DNA from: a virus
Virus record (IMG/VR): IMGVR_UViG_3300006802_000698
Span: 1-21,468 of that record
DNA length: 21,468 nucleotides
Reading direction: 5' to 3' (one strand)
The position numbers and the translations under genes are program-made. Shown piece after piece: positions 7,396-15,149 of this stretch (positions within the stretch are counted from its first letter, which is position 1; each line of letters opens with the position of its first letter). The notes under the pieces were generated by a model. It ran no database searches and had not been told where the DNA came from. It was given only the letters and a program-made list of their open reading frames with translations.

Positions 7396-7794
7396 TTATC
7401 CTTTCTTGTATAAGTCAATACTTAATGGGTAATATTTAAACTCTCTTTTATCCCATTTCAAGAGGTTAAATCTACCTGTGGTAATATCGCTCACAATAGC
7501 TGTGGATAAGCCAATGACAGCTGGATCACCTGTACACAAAATATAATCTTGTGCCCTAAAGTCCTGTAAGTTTTTTCTCATTTTAAAAACAAAAGGACCA
7601 GTACTAAAAACTATCTGCGACAATTGGGGTAAACAAATAACCAGATAGCCGAAGTTAGATGCCGATAAAATATTAATATTTTCCGGCGGATGCTGAAGAA
7701 CATATACAAAAGTTTCTTCAGGGTTTTCTTCTTTAAATGTTAAAAACTCTTGTAAGCTTTTGTCTTTATAGAGTTCAAATATTTTATTCTTCAT
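7396..7794 (-). CDS. Hypothetical 132-aa protein, first gene of the replication operon
   Basis: First minus-strand gene after the divergent promoter region. The product has a helical, charged N-terminus (residues 1-25), a central strand-rich hydrophobic stretch (G-Y-L-V-I-C-L-P) and a beta-prone C-terminus with D-I-T-T-G-R. No signal peptide or catalytic motif is seen and I do not recognise it. A TTG at 7815 also opens the frame, but it would lie at or upstream of the predicted transcription start. The ATG at 7794 has AAGGA eight bases before it and is preferred. As the promoter-proximal gene it may be an early protein. Confidence 0.65.
   Translation of the reverse strand: MKNKIFELYKDKSLQEFLTFKEENPEETFVYVLQHPPENINILSASNFGYLVICLPQLSQIVFSTGPFVFKMRKNLQDFRAQDYILCTGDPAVIGLSTAIVSDITTGRFNLLKWDKREFKYYPLSIDLYKKG
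7399..7404 (-). promoter_or_regulatory. Shine-Dalgarno fixing the ATG start of the 188-aa gene
   Basis: AAAGGA on the minus strand, seven bases before the ATG at 7391, inside the final codons of the preceding gene. It favours the ATG over the TTG at 7418. Confidence 0.6.
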
Positions 7795-7802
7795 TTTATT
7801 CT

Positions 7803-7807
7803 TCCTT
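7803..7807 (-). promoter_or_regulatory. Shine-Dalgarno of the 132-aa gene
   Basis: AAGGA on the minus strand (7807 to 7803), eight bases before the ATG at 7794, supporting that start over the upstream TTG. It overlaps the left arm of the inverted repeat by two bases. Confidence 0.55.
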
Positions 7808-7808
7808 C

Positions 7809-7837
7809 TTGACAAGTAAGATAGTGATGTTTATATT
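7809..7837 (+). promoter_or_regulatory. Sigma70-like promoter for the SNF2-like helicase gene
   Basis: A perfect -35 TTGACA (7809-7814) and a -10 TATATT (7832-7837; five of six) separated by exactly 17 bp. Start of transcription is expected near 7844, giving a leader of about 15 bases before the ATG at 7859. It is the best promoter match I found in the window. Confidence 0.75.
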
Positions 7838-7845
7838 TTTGTCAA
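7818..7845 (-). promoter_or_regulatory. Sigma70-like promoter for the replication operon
   Basis: On the minus strand a perfect -35 TTGACA (7845-7840) is followed after 16 bp by TATCTT (7823-7818; four of six). Transcription would begin near 7811, about 17 bases before the ATG at 7794. It lies on the same DNA as the plus-strand promoter, face to face, so both cannot be occupied at once. Confidence 0.65.
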
Positions 7846-7858
7846 GAAAGAAATTAAC

Positions 7859-9307
7859 ATGATTGAACATTATAAATTTAAGACAAAGCCATACGAGCAT
7901 CAATTAAAAGCTCTAAAAAATTCCTGGGACAAAGAAACATTTGCATTATTCATGGAAATGGGCACGGGAAAATCAAAAGTATTAATAGATAATATTGCAC
8001 TTTTATATGACAAAGGTGATATACAAAACGTATTAATTATTGCACCCAAAGGTGTTTATAGAAACTGGTATGAAATAGAAGTACCAACACATTTACCGGA
8101 ACATATAGAACACACAACAGTTTTATGGGATCCTAATTTAACTCAGACAAAATTAAATGAGTTGGATAGTTTATCACAGAACGATGCGAAGTTGAAGATA
8201 TTTATTATGAATGTTGAAGCCTTTTCTACAAATAAAGGAGTTGACTTTGCAGAGAAATTTTTAAACACTACTGTTGGGCGATCACTTATAGGAATTGATG
8301 AGTCTACGACAATCAAAAATCCGACAGCCAAGAGAACTAAAAATATTTTAAAACTTAGGGATTTTGCAAAGTATCGTAGGATTCTAACTGGATCGCCTGT
8401 AACTAAATCACCACTTGATTTATATTCTCAGTGTTATTTTTTAGATGAATGGCATCTTGGTTTTACATCTTACTATGCATTCCGTTCACGATACGCGCAT
8501 ATGATTGAGCGAAACTTTGGTGGCCGTCGTGTACAAATAGTTGGTTCTTATCGAAGACTCGATGAACTATCTGAAACCCTAGACAAGTTTTCTTATCGTG
8601 TATTAAAGAAAGATTGTTTGGATTTACCGGAAAAAACTTTTGTTCGAAGAACAGTTGAACTAACAGATGAACAACTAAAACTTTATGTATCAATGAAGAA
8701 AGCAGCAATAGCTGAACTTAAAGGTAAACAAATGACAACCATGAATGTCATTACACAAATGATGCGACTTCATCAAATCACTTGTGGTCATTTTAAAGCA
8801 GATGACGGTACAGTGACAGAGGTTAAAAGCAATCGTATGGATGAATTGCTCTCAATTCTAGAAGAAGTTGAGGGTAAAGTGATTATTTGGGCAAATTACG
8901 TTCATGACATAGAAAAGATAGTCGAAGTCTTGAAAAAAACCTACGGAGAGGACTCTACAGTGGCCTATTACGGTGCAATTGATGCAAACACACGTCAGAA
9001 AAATATTGCTCTGTATCAGGCTGAAAACGGAAAAACAAGGTATTTTGTTGGAAACACTCAAACTGGAGGCTATGGAATCACCTTAACCGCCGCAAATACA
9101 GTAATTTACTATTCTAACAACTATGATTTAGAAAAACGACTACAATCCGAAGATAGAGCGCATAGAATTGGTCAAAAGAATATCGTCACTTATATAGATT
9201 TGATTGCAGAAAAAACAGTTGATGAAAAAATTGTTAAAGCATTACGAAATAAGATTGATATTGCCAATGAGATTATGGGTGAAGAACTAATCGACTGGAT
9301 TAAATAG
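7859..9307 (+). CDS. SNF2-like superfamily 2 helicase/ATPase
   Basis: A 482-aa two-domain SF2 ATPase and the only plus-strand gene here. Motifs: Q-like Y-E-H-Q (12-15), Walker A G-T-G-K-S (35-39), motif Ia A-P-K-G-V-Y-R-N-W (62-70), Walker B D-E-S-T (147-150, instead of the usual DEAH), motif III T-G-S-P (177-180), and motif VI Q-S-E-D-R-A-H-R-I-G-Q (429-439), preceded by G-G-Y-G-I-T-L-T-A-A. This is the SNF2/Rad54-like arrangement seen in many phages: it should translocate on double-stranded DNA and could remodel or clear protein-DNA complexes or forks. No extra nuclease or methylase domain is attached. It has its own promoter and a weak Shine-Dalgarno (AAGAAAG). Its stop overlaps the endolysin stop tail to tail (8 bases), with no terminator between. 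Confidence 0.93.
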   Translation: MIEHYKFKTKPYEHQLKALKNSWDKETFALFMEMGTGKSKVLIDNIALLYDKGDIQNVLIIAPKGVYRNWYEIEVPTHLPEHIEHTTVLWDPNLTQTKLNELDSLSQNDAKLKIFIMNVEAFSTNKGVDFAEKFLNTTVGRSLIGIDESTTIKNPTAKRTKNILKLRDFAKYRRILTGSPVTKSPLDLYSQCYFLDEWHLGFTSYYAFRSRYAHMIERNFGGRRVQIVGSYRRLDELSETLDKFSYRVLKKDCLDLPEKTFVRRTVELTDEQLKLYVSMKKAAIAELKGKQMTTMNVITQMMRLHQITCGHFKADDGTVTEVKSNRMDELLSILEEVEGKVIIWANYVHDIEKIVEVLKKTYGEDSTVAYYGAIDANTRQKNIALYQAENGKTRYFVGNTQTGGYGITLTAANTVIYYSNNYDLEKRLQSEDRAHRIGQKNIVTYIDLIAEKTVDEKIVKALRNKIDIANEIMGEELIDWIK

Positions 9308-9761
9308 CCGGAGAATATTCTGTCATCCCTATTTTATTTTTAGTAGCTATTAAATAATCTTTTCTATTGTTGCTACCTTTATGGGAACAATGAATCCAAC
9401 CACTGTTTGGATCTTTGGGATTATAAAACTCTAATATTAATTGATCATAATATAAATATTCATTTATCCAATCTGCTACTTCTTTATTAGGTACCCCTGC
9501 TATTTCAAAGTCAGCCGCTTCTCCTTTAGCATGTTGTGAGTTTTTAGATGAACCAATAGCAACACATAGTTCAGGACTTCTAAAGCCTGATGTAATAATT
9601 ACTGGTTTTCCGAATTCTGCTCTGACAGGTTCTAGAATATTTAAACAAAGCATTTTCATATTATATAACTGAGCATCATCCGGTTCATTACTGATACCCA
9701 TTCGCAGAGCTGTTTGTGATTTAATAAGTTCTTGATATGTAAAGTGCGGTGATAAGTTCAT
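9300..9761 (-). CDS. M15-family zinc peptidase (endolysin or virion lysin)
   Basis: A 153-aa single-domain peptidase of the M15_3 / D-Ala-D-Ala carboxypeptidase type. Zinc ligands are visible as H77 and D84 in S-Q-H-x-x-G-E-A-A-D, and H124 in W-I-H-C-S-H; the catalytic base is probably E111 in D-Q-L-I-L-E. It would cleave peptide cross-links of peptidoglycan. There is no signal peptide, so release at lysis would need a holin, and none is recognisable in the window. Start: ATG coupled to the stop of the 1389-aa gene (TAATG), with AGGAGA upstream. It is the last gene of the leftward virion block. This position fits either a lysis enzyme or a lysin packaged for entry. Confidence 0.9.
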   Translation of the reverse strand: MNLSPHFTYQELIKSQTALRMGISNEPDDAQLYNMKMLCLNILEPVRAEFGKPVIITSGFRSPELCVAIGSSKNSQHAKGEAADFEIAGVPNKEVADWINEYLYYDQLILEFYNPKDPNSGWIHCSHKGSNNRKDYLIATKNKIGMTEYSPAI

Positions 9762-12700
9762 TATACAATTCTCCTATTTGATTTCTGAGCGATTGCTTGC
9801 TCACTGGGTGATAATAAAGCAGTTTGTGTTCTCGTCAATCCATTTAATGGATTAACAACATTAGTATTAGTGATGCCCCCGGTCGGCGATGCTTGAGCCA
9901 CGACAGGCGAAGGTGTTGCCGGTAAAGGAGGTGTTTGTGGTTCTGTTACCTGAGATGTTGTTAAATCAGGTGTCACTGTTACAGGAGTAGGCCCACCACT
10001 TGTTGCTTTTTCTTCTGGTGGTTTTTCTGCTTCTAACCTTTTACCAAAAAAACTATTTTTAACCTCAAGCAATTTATCAATAGGATAGTAATATAAATAA
10101 TCACGCTCTGGTGTAAATATATCTAAACCTCTTCTTTTTTCTCTATCTTGTAAATCTTTAATCTTTTTTTCAAATAATCCTTTTGAATAACTAACCGGAC
10201 TAAATATTCCAGCCAACAAATTAACTGCTTTTTTAGTAGATATTTTTCTATCTTTCATAATCTTTAATATATCGCCATCACTTAAACCAAACTTTTTAGC
10301 TGTTTCTATGGCTTGATATATTTTAACTTGTTCTTTATATGCTTCATTTTGTATTTGCTCAAAGTCTTTAGCAATCTCTTCTGGTCCTCTTGTATTCCAA
10401 TCATCTGCTGTATAAAAGTTTTCTGTTTCAAAAACATCTTTTTGAATTCTATTAAAATCAGTCAAAACATAGTTTAGTGTTTTAGATATATCCGCCTCAT
10501 TCACTCTAATTCCACTAAATAAGTTTAATAATTCTTTATAAGGGTCTACATCTTTTGATCCGGTAAAACCTTGACCAATACGTCTAAATGTTTTTGTACC
10601 ACCAGGTTCTATTCCTTTGACAAGATGAATAAGTGACTTAACTATCACATCTCCTGCATCATCACTGTCAGAATAAACTTTAGATCCTGTTTTTGTAACA
10701 CCTCCTCTTCCCCCCATTAATACACCAGCAGGTAGAACGTCAGTTAATCTTTCTAAACCAATAGCCTCTGCCACAAAGGGTGAAATAAGTTGCCATACAG
10801 GTCCTTTTAGCATTTCACCTACAATGTTATTTTTAAGTTCATCAGGAGTTGTTTGTCTTTCTTTAAATAATCTCATTAAAGAACGAACAGGAGCTGTTAC
10901 AACATCATAGGGACTGAAATAAGAAAAGTTAATAAAATTAAATTTACCTTTTTCTGGTTTTGTAATTGGATATATTTGTGCTTCTTTTTCCCAAGAAGCA
11001 CCATAATCTCTTTTATAATTATCAATCATTTCTTTTGTAATACCAGTTAAATTAAGAGCTATTTCTGTCATCGCTGCACCAGCACCACCTAATACAGTCG
11101 TTGCTCCAATTAATCTTCGATAACCCATTTGTCTTATAGCAGCATTATTAGAAGTTATTTCTTTCCCGGCAAGATTTAAAATATTTGTTGTGGTTCTCAT
11201 CATTTCCGCCGGAAATGAAATAAAGTTACCAAAAGGTAGTTTTCTTAAACTTTGAATAACTGGTGGAACTTTACTATAAGTAGGGTAAGTATTTTTAATA
11301 TACCAGGCAGCTGTTTCTTCAATAGCTTCTTCTAATAACTTAGGTTGTCCAGGATTAATTTTACTAATATTACCTATTTCTTCCCCTGCAACTTGTTTAT
11401 ACCATTGTGCTACTTCATCAAAATTTTTAAAGACATTTTTCAATTGTGATTTCATATACTCATGCCCATACCATTTCCAAAGGTTATCACCCCCTGCATA
11501 TATTCTTGTAGGAACTTTTAACCATTTAGCATTAGTAATTACATTTAATAATCTATTTGAGTTAACTAAAACATCTTTTTTAATATCCTCTAATACTGCT
11601 TTTAATTCTGATGTAACAATATTTTCATCCAGTACACCTAGATCTATTTTTCTCCCAATGTTTTCTATAAAGTCATTCTCATTAACAATTTTCCCGGCAC
11701 CAAAAATATCGTCCATAACCATTTTTAATGAATTAGTAACAGAAGCATTTCCACCAATATGACCATTCATTAAAGGAAAGAAAGAAGCAGAACCTACGTT
11801 ACGAACTTGTGTTGCTGGAGATAAAACTGTTTTGCCAAATTGTACTCCTGTTTTTAATTGCATCATAAAAGCATAAAAACCATTTTGCATTAAACTATCT
11901 AGCTTTCCACTACTCTTATTAATTGCTTGAGCAATATCAGGAGCAGCATAATAATCACTTAAAGTACTTGTTACATTTTTTAAACCATGTATTCGTCCTA
12001 TTTTTTGTGTTCTTGAAACACCTTTCCCAATAGCTTCTGCTGAATCTTTAAATAACCACCCTTCTTTAAGTCCTATCTCAACCATAGAATCGTACATTTT
12101 CTTTCTAGCTGTATCAGTAATCATTGAACTAACAGTAGTTAAAACTGAACCTTTAAGATTATTTTCTTGACCTAATAGTCTTCTAATAACATCAGGTAAT
12201 TCTTCACCAGTCTTTATAAATTCATCTGATCTTAATAAGTTTTTTGAAATATAATTTAAAATATCTAAAGGATCTTTAGCATCTACTTTACCATTTTGTA
12301 AAACAGATTTTATAAGATTCTTAGCATAGGATTCTGTATTACCCGCAGCTGCTTCTAACATATCTTTATTTTTTTTAACTACATTTTCTTCTACCCATTT
12401 AGTTGCTTCTTCAAATAATTTTGGTTTTAAGCGTTCCGGATTATAGTAGTTAGATGTAAACATAGAAAAGGATTGTTTCATGTATTTATCAAAAGTAGAT
12501 GTTATAGCCTGTTTTAATTCACCTTCCGGTAAAATATCTCCAAATTCTTTTTTAACATTATCCAATAATTTTTTTAAACCTTTTGCTGAATTTAATAACT
12601 CATTAGGTAAAGGCGAAAACTCTCCTTTTAAATAAGATAATACAGCGTCTAAATAATACTCTTGCTGGCCCATAGAAGAAGTTTTACCATCATATGTTTT

Positions 12701-13930
12701 CTGAAACTCACGAGCTAGTGTGTAAGCTTGCTTCTCTATAGATTCTAAATATTTATCTATTCTTCTTGCTCTACCTTTAATTAAATTACCTGCGTCTTCT
12801 TGTAATTTACCTAAGCCTGGAGTTAGTTTTCCCATAGACCTAAAAGGAGCTAAAAAGTTATCAACTCTTTTTAAATTTCTTTCTATAGCATTACCAGAAA
12901 ATACAGAAAACATTCTCCATTTCTCAAATGGGGGTAATTTTGTAAATGGTTTTTGAAAAGATAAAGAATTGATAGCTGGTGTGAATAAAGCATTTAAAGT
13001 TGCTTGAGGTACTTTTTGAACTATTTTAGCAACAGTAGGTAACAGAATAGGGTCTTTTGCAAGTAGGTAAGTAATAGGTTTCACAACAGCCTTATCTCCC
13101 GCTTTAAGTCCTAATCCTGCTACAAACGCTCCACCTTTAGCAACTGGTTTTAATGCTGCTCCAACTAAAGGAAAACCACCACCTATAATGGCTCCTTCTA
13201 CTCCATACAATAATCTATTTTTAAAATCAGCAATTACTTTTTCTCTTCCAGTTAAATTTTCTGTATCAATGAATTTATTTTTATTCCAGGGAACAATTGA
13301 ATCTGGGTTGTATGCAATAAAATCTGTAGCTCCTACAACACTAGCACCATACCCAACTCTTGAGGCGATTGATGTAGCTTTATTTTTAGATATATATTTT
13401 GTTAATGGTTTAAAAAAAGGTTTAAGTATTTTATTTGCTCTACCTACTATTTTAGAAGCAATACCCCCAGGAAGAGCATATTCAGAAATAAGACTTACTA
13501 ATTCTCCGGAAATTGTTTCTGGTTGTTCTGGTCTATATTTTTCGTATAGATTATCTATTTTTGTAACAAAGTTAGAATCAAAACCATAATCTATACCCGA
13601 TAATAAAAATCTAGAAAGACCATAAACACCTCTTACTTGCCCTGCATCAACGGCTTTTTCATAATCTTTAAAAAGTTCAGTAATAGTTCCTTCTTTAGGT
13701 TCTTGCTTTTCTATTCCCCAAAGTTTTTCATAAACTTTAAATCTATTAGCAAAAGGATTGAGTGGATTATATCCACCATTTTCCTTATAGTTATTAAAAA
13801 AATCATCCCAGCTAAATGTTTTTTTCTCTTCTTGTTTTGGGTTAAATTTATCTTTGACTAATTGTTCTAGGTTTTCTTTCTTTAATTTTTCTTCTCTAGC
13901 CTCGTCACCTATACGTTGAAAGATGGGCAT
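9761..13930 (-). CDS. Very large putative internal virion / DNA-ejection protein (1389 aa)
   Basis: The size, Lys/Asn-rich helical composition and position before the lysin fit the large internal or ejection proteins of short-tailed phages, which leave the capsid and cross the cell envelope. Hydrophobic, glycine-rich segments that could insert into membranes lie near residues 244-285 (G-A-I-I-G-G-G-F-P-L-V-G-A-A-L) and 940-963 (T-T-V-L-G-G-A-G-A-A-M). A segment around residue 910 (F-I-S-F-P-A-E-M-M-R) recalls domains described in large polyvalent phage proteins, but I cannot confirm the family. The last ~90 residues are rich in Pro, Thr and Ser and probably unstructured. I see no lytic transglycosylase motif. 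Start: ATG with AGGAGG upstream, one base after the stop of the preceding gene. Confidence 0.68.
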   Translation of the reverse strand: MPIFQRIGDEAREEKLKKENLEQLVKDKFNPKQEEKKTFSWDDFFNNYKENGGYNPLNPFANRFKVYEKLWGIEKQEPKEGTITELFKDYEKAVDAGQVRGVYGLSRFLLSGIDYGFDSNFVTKIDNLYEKYRPEQPETISGELVSLISEYALPGGIASKIVGRANKILKPFFKPLTKYISKNKATSIASRVGYGASVVGATDFIAYNPDSIVPWNKNKFIDTENLTGREKVIADFKNRLLYGVEGAIIGGGFPLVGAALKPVAKGGAFVAGLGLKAGDKAVVKPITYLLAKDPILLPTVAKIVQKVPQATLNALFTPAINSLSFQKPFTKLPPFEKWRMFSVFSGNAIERNLKRVDNFLAPFRSMGKLTPGLGKLQEDAGNLIKGRARRIDKYLESIEKQAYTLAREFQKTYDGKTSSMGQQEYYLDAVLSYLKGEFSPLPNELLNSAKGLKKLLDNVKKEFGDILPEGELKQAITSTFDKYMKQSFSMFTSNYYNPERLKPKLFEEATKWVEENVVKKNKDMLEAAAGNTESYAKNLIKSVLQNGKVDAKDPLDILNYISKNLLRSDEFIKTGEELPDVIRRLLGQENNLKGSVLTTVSSMITDTARKKMYDSMVEIGLKEGWLFKDSAEAIGKGVSRTQKIGRIHGLKNVTSTLSDYYAAPDIAQAINKSSGKLDSLMQNGFYAFMMQLKTGVQFGKTVLSPATQVRNVGSASFFPLMNGHIGGNASVTNSLKMVMDDIFGAGKIVNENDFIENIGRKIDLGVLDENIVTSELKAVLEDIKKDVLVNSNRLLNVITNAKWLKVPTRIYAGGDNLWKWYGHEYMKSQLKNVFKNFDEVAQWYKQVAGEEIGNISKINPGQPKLLEEAIEETAAWYIKNTYPTYSKVPPVIQSLRKLPFGNFISFPAEMMRTTTNILNLAGKEITSNNAAIRQMGYRRLIGATTVLGGAGAAMTEIALNLTGITKEMIDNYKRDYGASWEKEAQIYPITKPEKGKFNFINFSYFSPYDVVTAPVRSLMRLFKERQTTPDELKNNIVGEMLKGPVWQLISPFVAEAIGLERLTDVLPAGVLMGGRGGVTKTGSKVYSDSDDAGDVIVKSLIHLVKGIEPGGTKTFRRIGQGFTGSKDVDPYKELLNLFSGIRVNEADISKTLNYVLTDFNRIQKDVFETENFYTADDWNTRGPEEIAKDFEQIQNEAYKEQVKIYQAIETAKKFGLSDGDILKIMKDRKISTKKAVNLLAGIFSPVSYSKGLFEKKIKDLQDREKRRGLDIFTPERDYLYYYPIDKLLEVKNSFFGKRLEAEKPPEEKATSGGPTPVTVTPDLTTSQVTEPQTPPLPATPSPVVAQASPTGGITNTNVVNPLNGLTRTQTALLSPSEQAIAQKSNRRIV

Positions 13931-13931
13931 G

Positions 13932-15149
13932 TTAAGCCTCCTGTGGTAATGCTAAAGTAACGCCGTATTTTCTGTTAAAAGTGTCAACATCTGATTGTGT
14001 TTGTATTTGTGCAAAATCAGATAAAGCTTGAGGACTCATAGATAATAGTCTCACTATCTCATCATTGATTTCTCTTGGTAAACGAGCTCTCAATTCGTCA
14101 TATCCCATTGAATTAACTTCTTCTTGTGTTGCCGCGGTTGTCGGTTGAGCCACAGCGGACATCCCTACTTCACCACCAGTTTGATAACCAACACGTCCAC
14201 CACTGGCATATCCAGCACCCAATTCTTCTTTAGCCATTTGGAAAACTTTTTGATAATATCCTGGATCTGTTTTTTTCCAAAATTCTCCTGTAGCAGGATT
14301 AACTGTCTCTTCTAATGCTGATCCTATTTGAACATAATACATTTGACCTATATCAGAATCTAAGAAAGACTGTACTACAGGATCTAACTCTTCTAATTCT
14401 TTTAATTTTCTCTCAGCAATATTTTTCTTTAATTCTAATTGTTGTCTTTCGTTTGGATCAAGATCAGTAGATTCTAAAGCTTTATCTACTTCAGAAATTA
14501 CTTTAATATTTTTTTCTAATTGATCTAATTTATATCCAAGAGCATATGATTTTTCATCACCTAGTTTCATTTTCTCAAGTTCACCCTTTAAATCATACTC
14601 TTTAATCAAACGATCCATTTCGTCTTCACCTAGTGATTTTCTAAGTTTTTCTTCAAGATCATATTTTTCAGCTTGAATGTCTTTTTCAGCTTGTATCTTT
14701 TTCTCTAACTCGCCAGCAGCTTGAATGTCTTTATAAGCAGTTTCAAACACACCTGCTTTTGCAGCGCGTTCTGCTTCATCTAATTGTTCTTCTCTTAGCT
14801 TTTTCTTTTCCATTGATGTAGCAATATCACCTAAGAAAGGAACACCTTGCTCTGCTAAAACTTCTGCAATAGACCTACCACCAGGAGCTCCTGCTATACC
14901 TAAACCTAATTGTGCTAGTCGTAAAAATTCAGGAGTACCAAACGCTGGTGCTCTTTGTGGTCTTTTATATGCTATACCAAATTGTTCTTGTAGCTGTTGT
15001 AAATCACTCATCTTTTGTCCCAGTTGAGTTGGATCTACAAAACCAGCGTCTGCATATTCTTTTCTATCTAATCCTGATGTGATACCTGTACCTTTAGAAT
15101 TAGCACTTCCGCCCATTCTAAACATCGGTCTTCTTAATACTCTACTCAT
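13932..15149 (-). CDS. Coiled-coil virion-associated protein with one GG-R-V-G-Y decapeptide (405 aa)
   Basis: The N-terminus (L-R-R-P-M-F-R-M-G-G) resembles openings common in marine phage proteins of this neighbourhood. Residues about 130-270 are strongly charged, Lys/Glu/Leu-rich and predicted to form long coiled coils, including a short internal duplication (I-Q-A-E-K-D-I-Q-A-E-K). At residues 317-326 stands GGRVGYQTGG, the same decapeptide class as in the 570-aa protein upstream. The C-terminal 80 residues are a separate helical part. No catalytic motif. The gene is coupled to its upstream neighbour by TAATG and followed one base later by the 1389-aa gene, so a virion or assembly role is likely. 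I cannot name the family. Confidence 0.65.
   Translation of the reverse strand: MSRVLRRPMFRMGGSANSKGTGITSGLDRKEYADAGFVDPTQLGQKMSDLQQLQEQFGIAYKRPQRAPAFGTPEFLRLAQLGLGIAGAPGGRSIAEVLAEQGVPFLGDIATSMEKKKLREEQLDEAERAAKAGVFETAYKDIQAAGELEKKIQAEKDIQAEKYDLEEKLRKSLGEDEMDRLIKEYDLKGELEKMKLGDEKSYALGYKLDQLEKNIKVISEVDKALESTDLDPNERQQLELKKNIAERKLKELEELDPVVQSFLDSDIGQMYYVQIGSALEETVNPATGEFWKKTDPGYYQKVFQMAKEELGAGYASGGRVGYQTGGEVGMSAVAQPTTAATQEEVNSMGYDELRARLPREINDEIVRLLSMSPQALSDFAQIQTQSDVDTFNRKYGVTLALPQEA
14172..14201 (-). repeat. GGRxGY-type decapeptide in the coiled-coil protein
   Basis: Codes for GGRVGYQTGG, which follows the pattern GG-R-V-G-Y-x-x-GG found in the 570-aa protein. Unlike those copies it has no lysine directly before the first glycine (A-S-G-G). 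Confidence 0.7.

Larger units (their letters stand above)
7806..7848. repeat. 10-bp perfect inverted repeat spanning the two opposed promoters
   Basis: TTCTTGACAA at 7806-7815 and its exact reverse complement TTGTCAAGAA at 7839-7848, separated by 23 bp. Each arm contains the TTGACA -35 box of one promoter. The centre-to-centre distance of 33 bp is about three helical turns, so the arms face the same side of the DNA. A dimeric regulator binding here could block or switch both promoters. Alternatively the symmetry follows simply from having two -35 boxes, although four additional matching bases (TTC before and A after TTGACA) argue for more. Confidence 0.75.

Noticed and set aside
7392-7418. 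Promoter in front of the 188-aa gene based on a TTGACT
   Set aside because: No convincing -10 at proper distance; the operon promoter upstream explains expression.
9300-9340. Bidirectional terminator between the convergent helicase and endolysin genes
   Set aside because: The stop codons overlap and I found no GC-rich stem with T runs on either side.
13188-13589. Open frame of 133 codons on the plus strand inside the 1389-aa gene
   Set aside because: It lies wholly opposite a long coding region, has no Shine-Dalgarno and its product has shadow-like composition.
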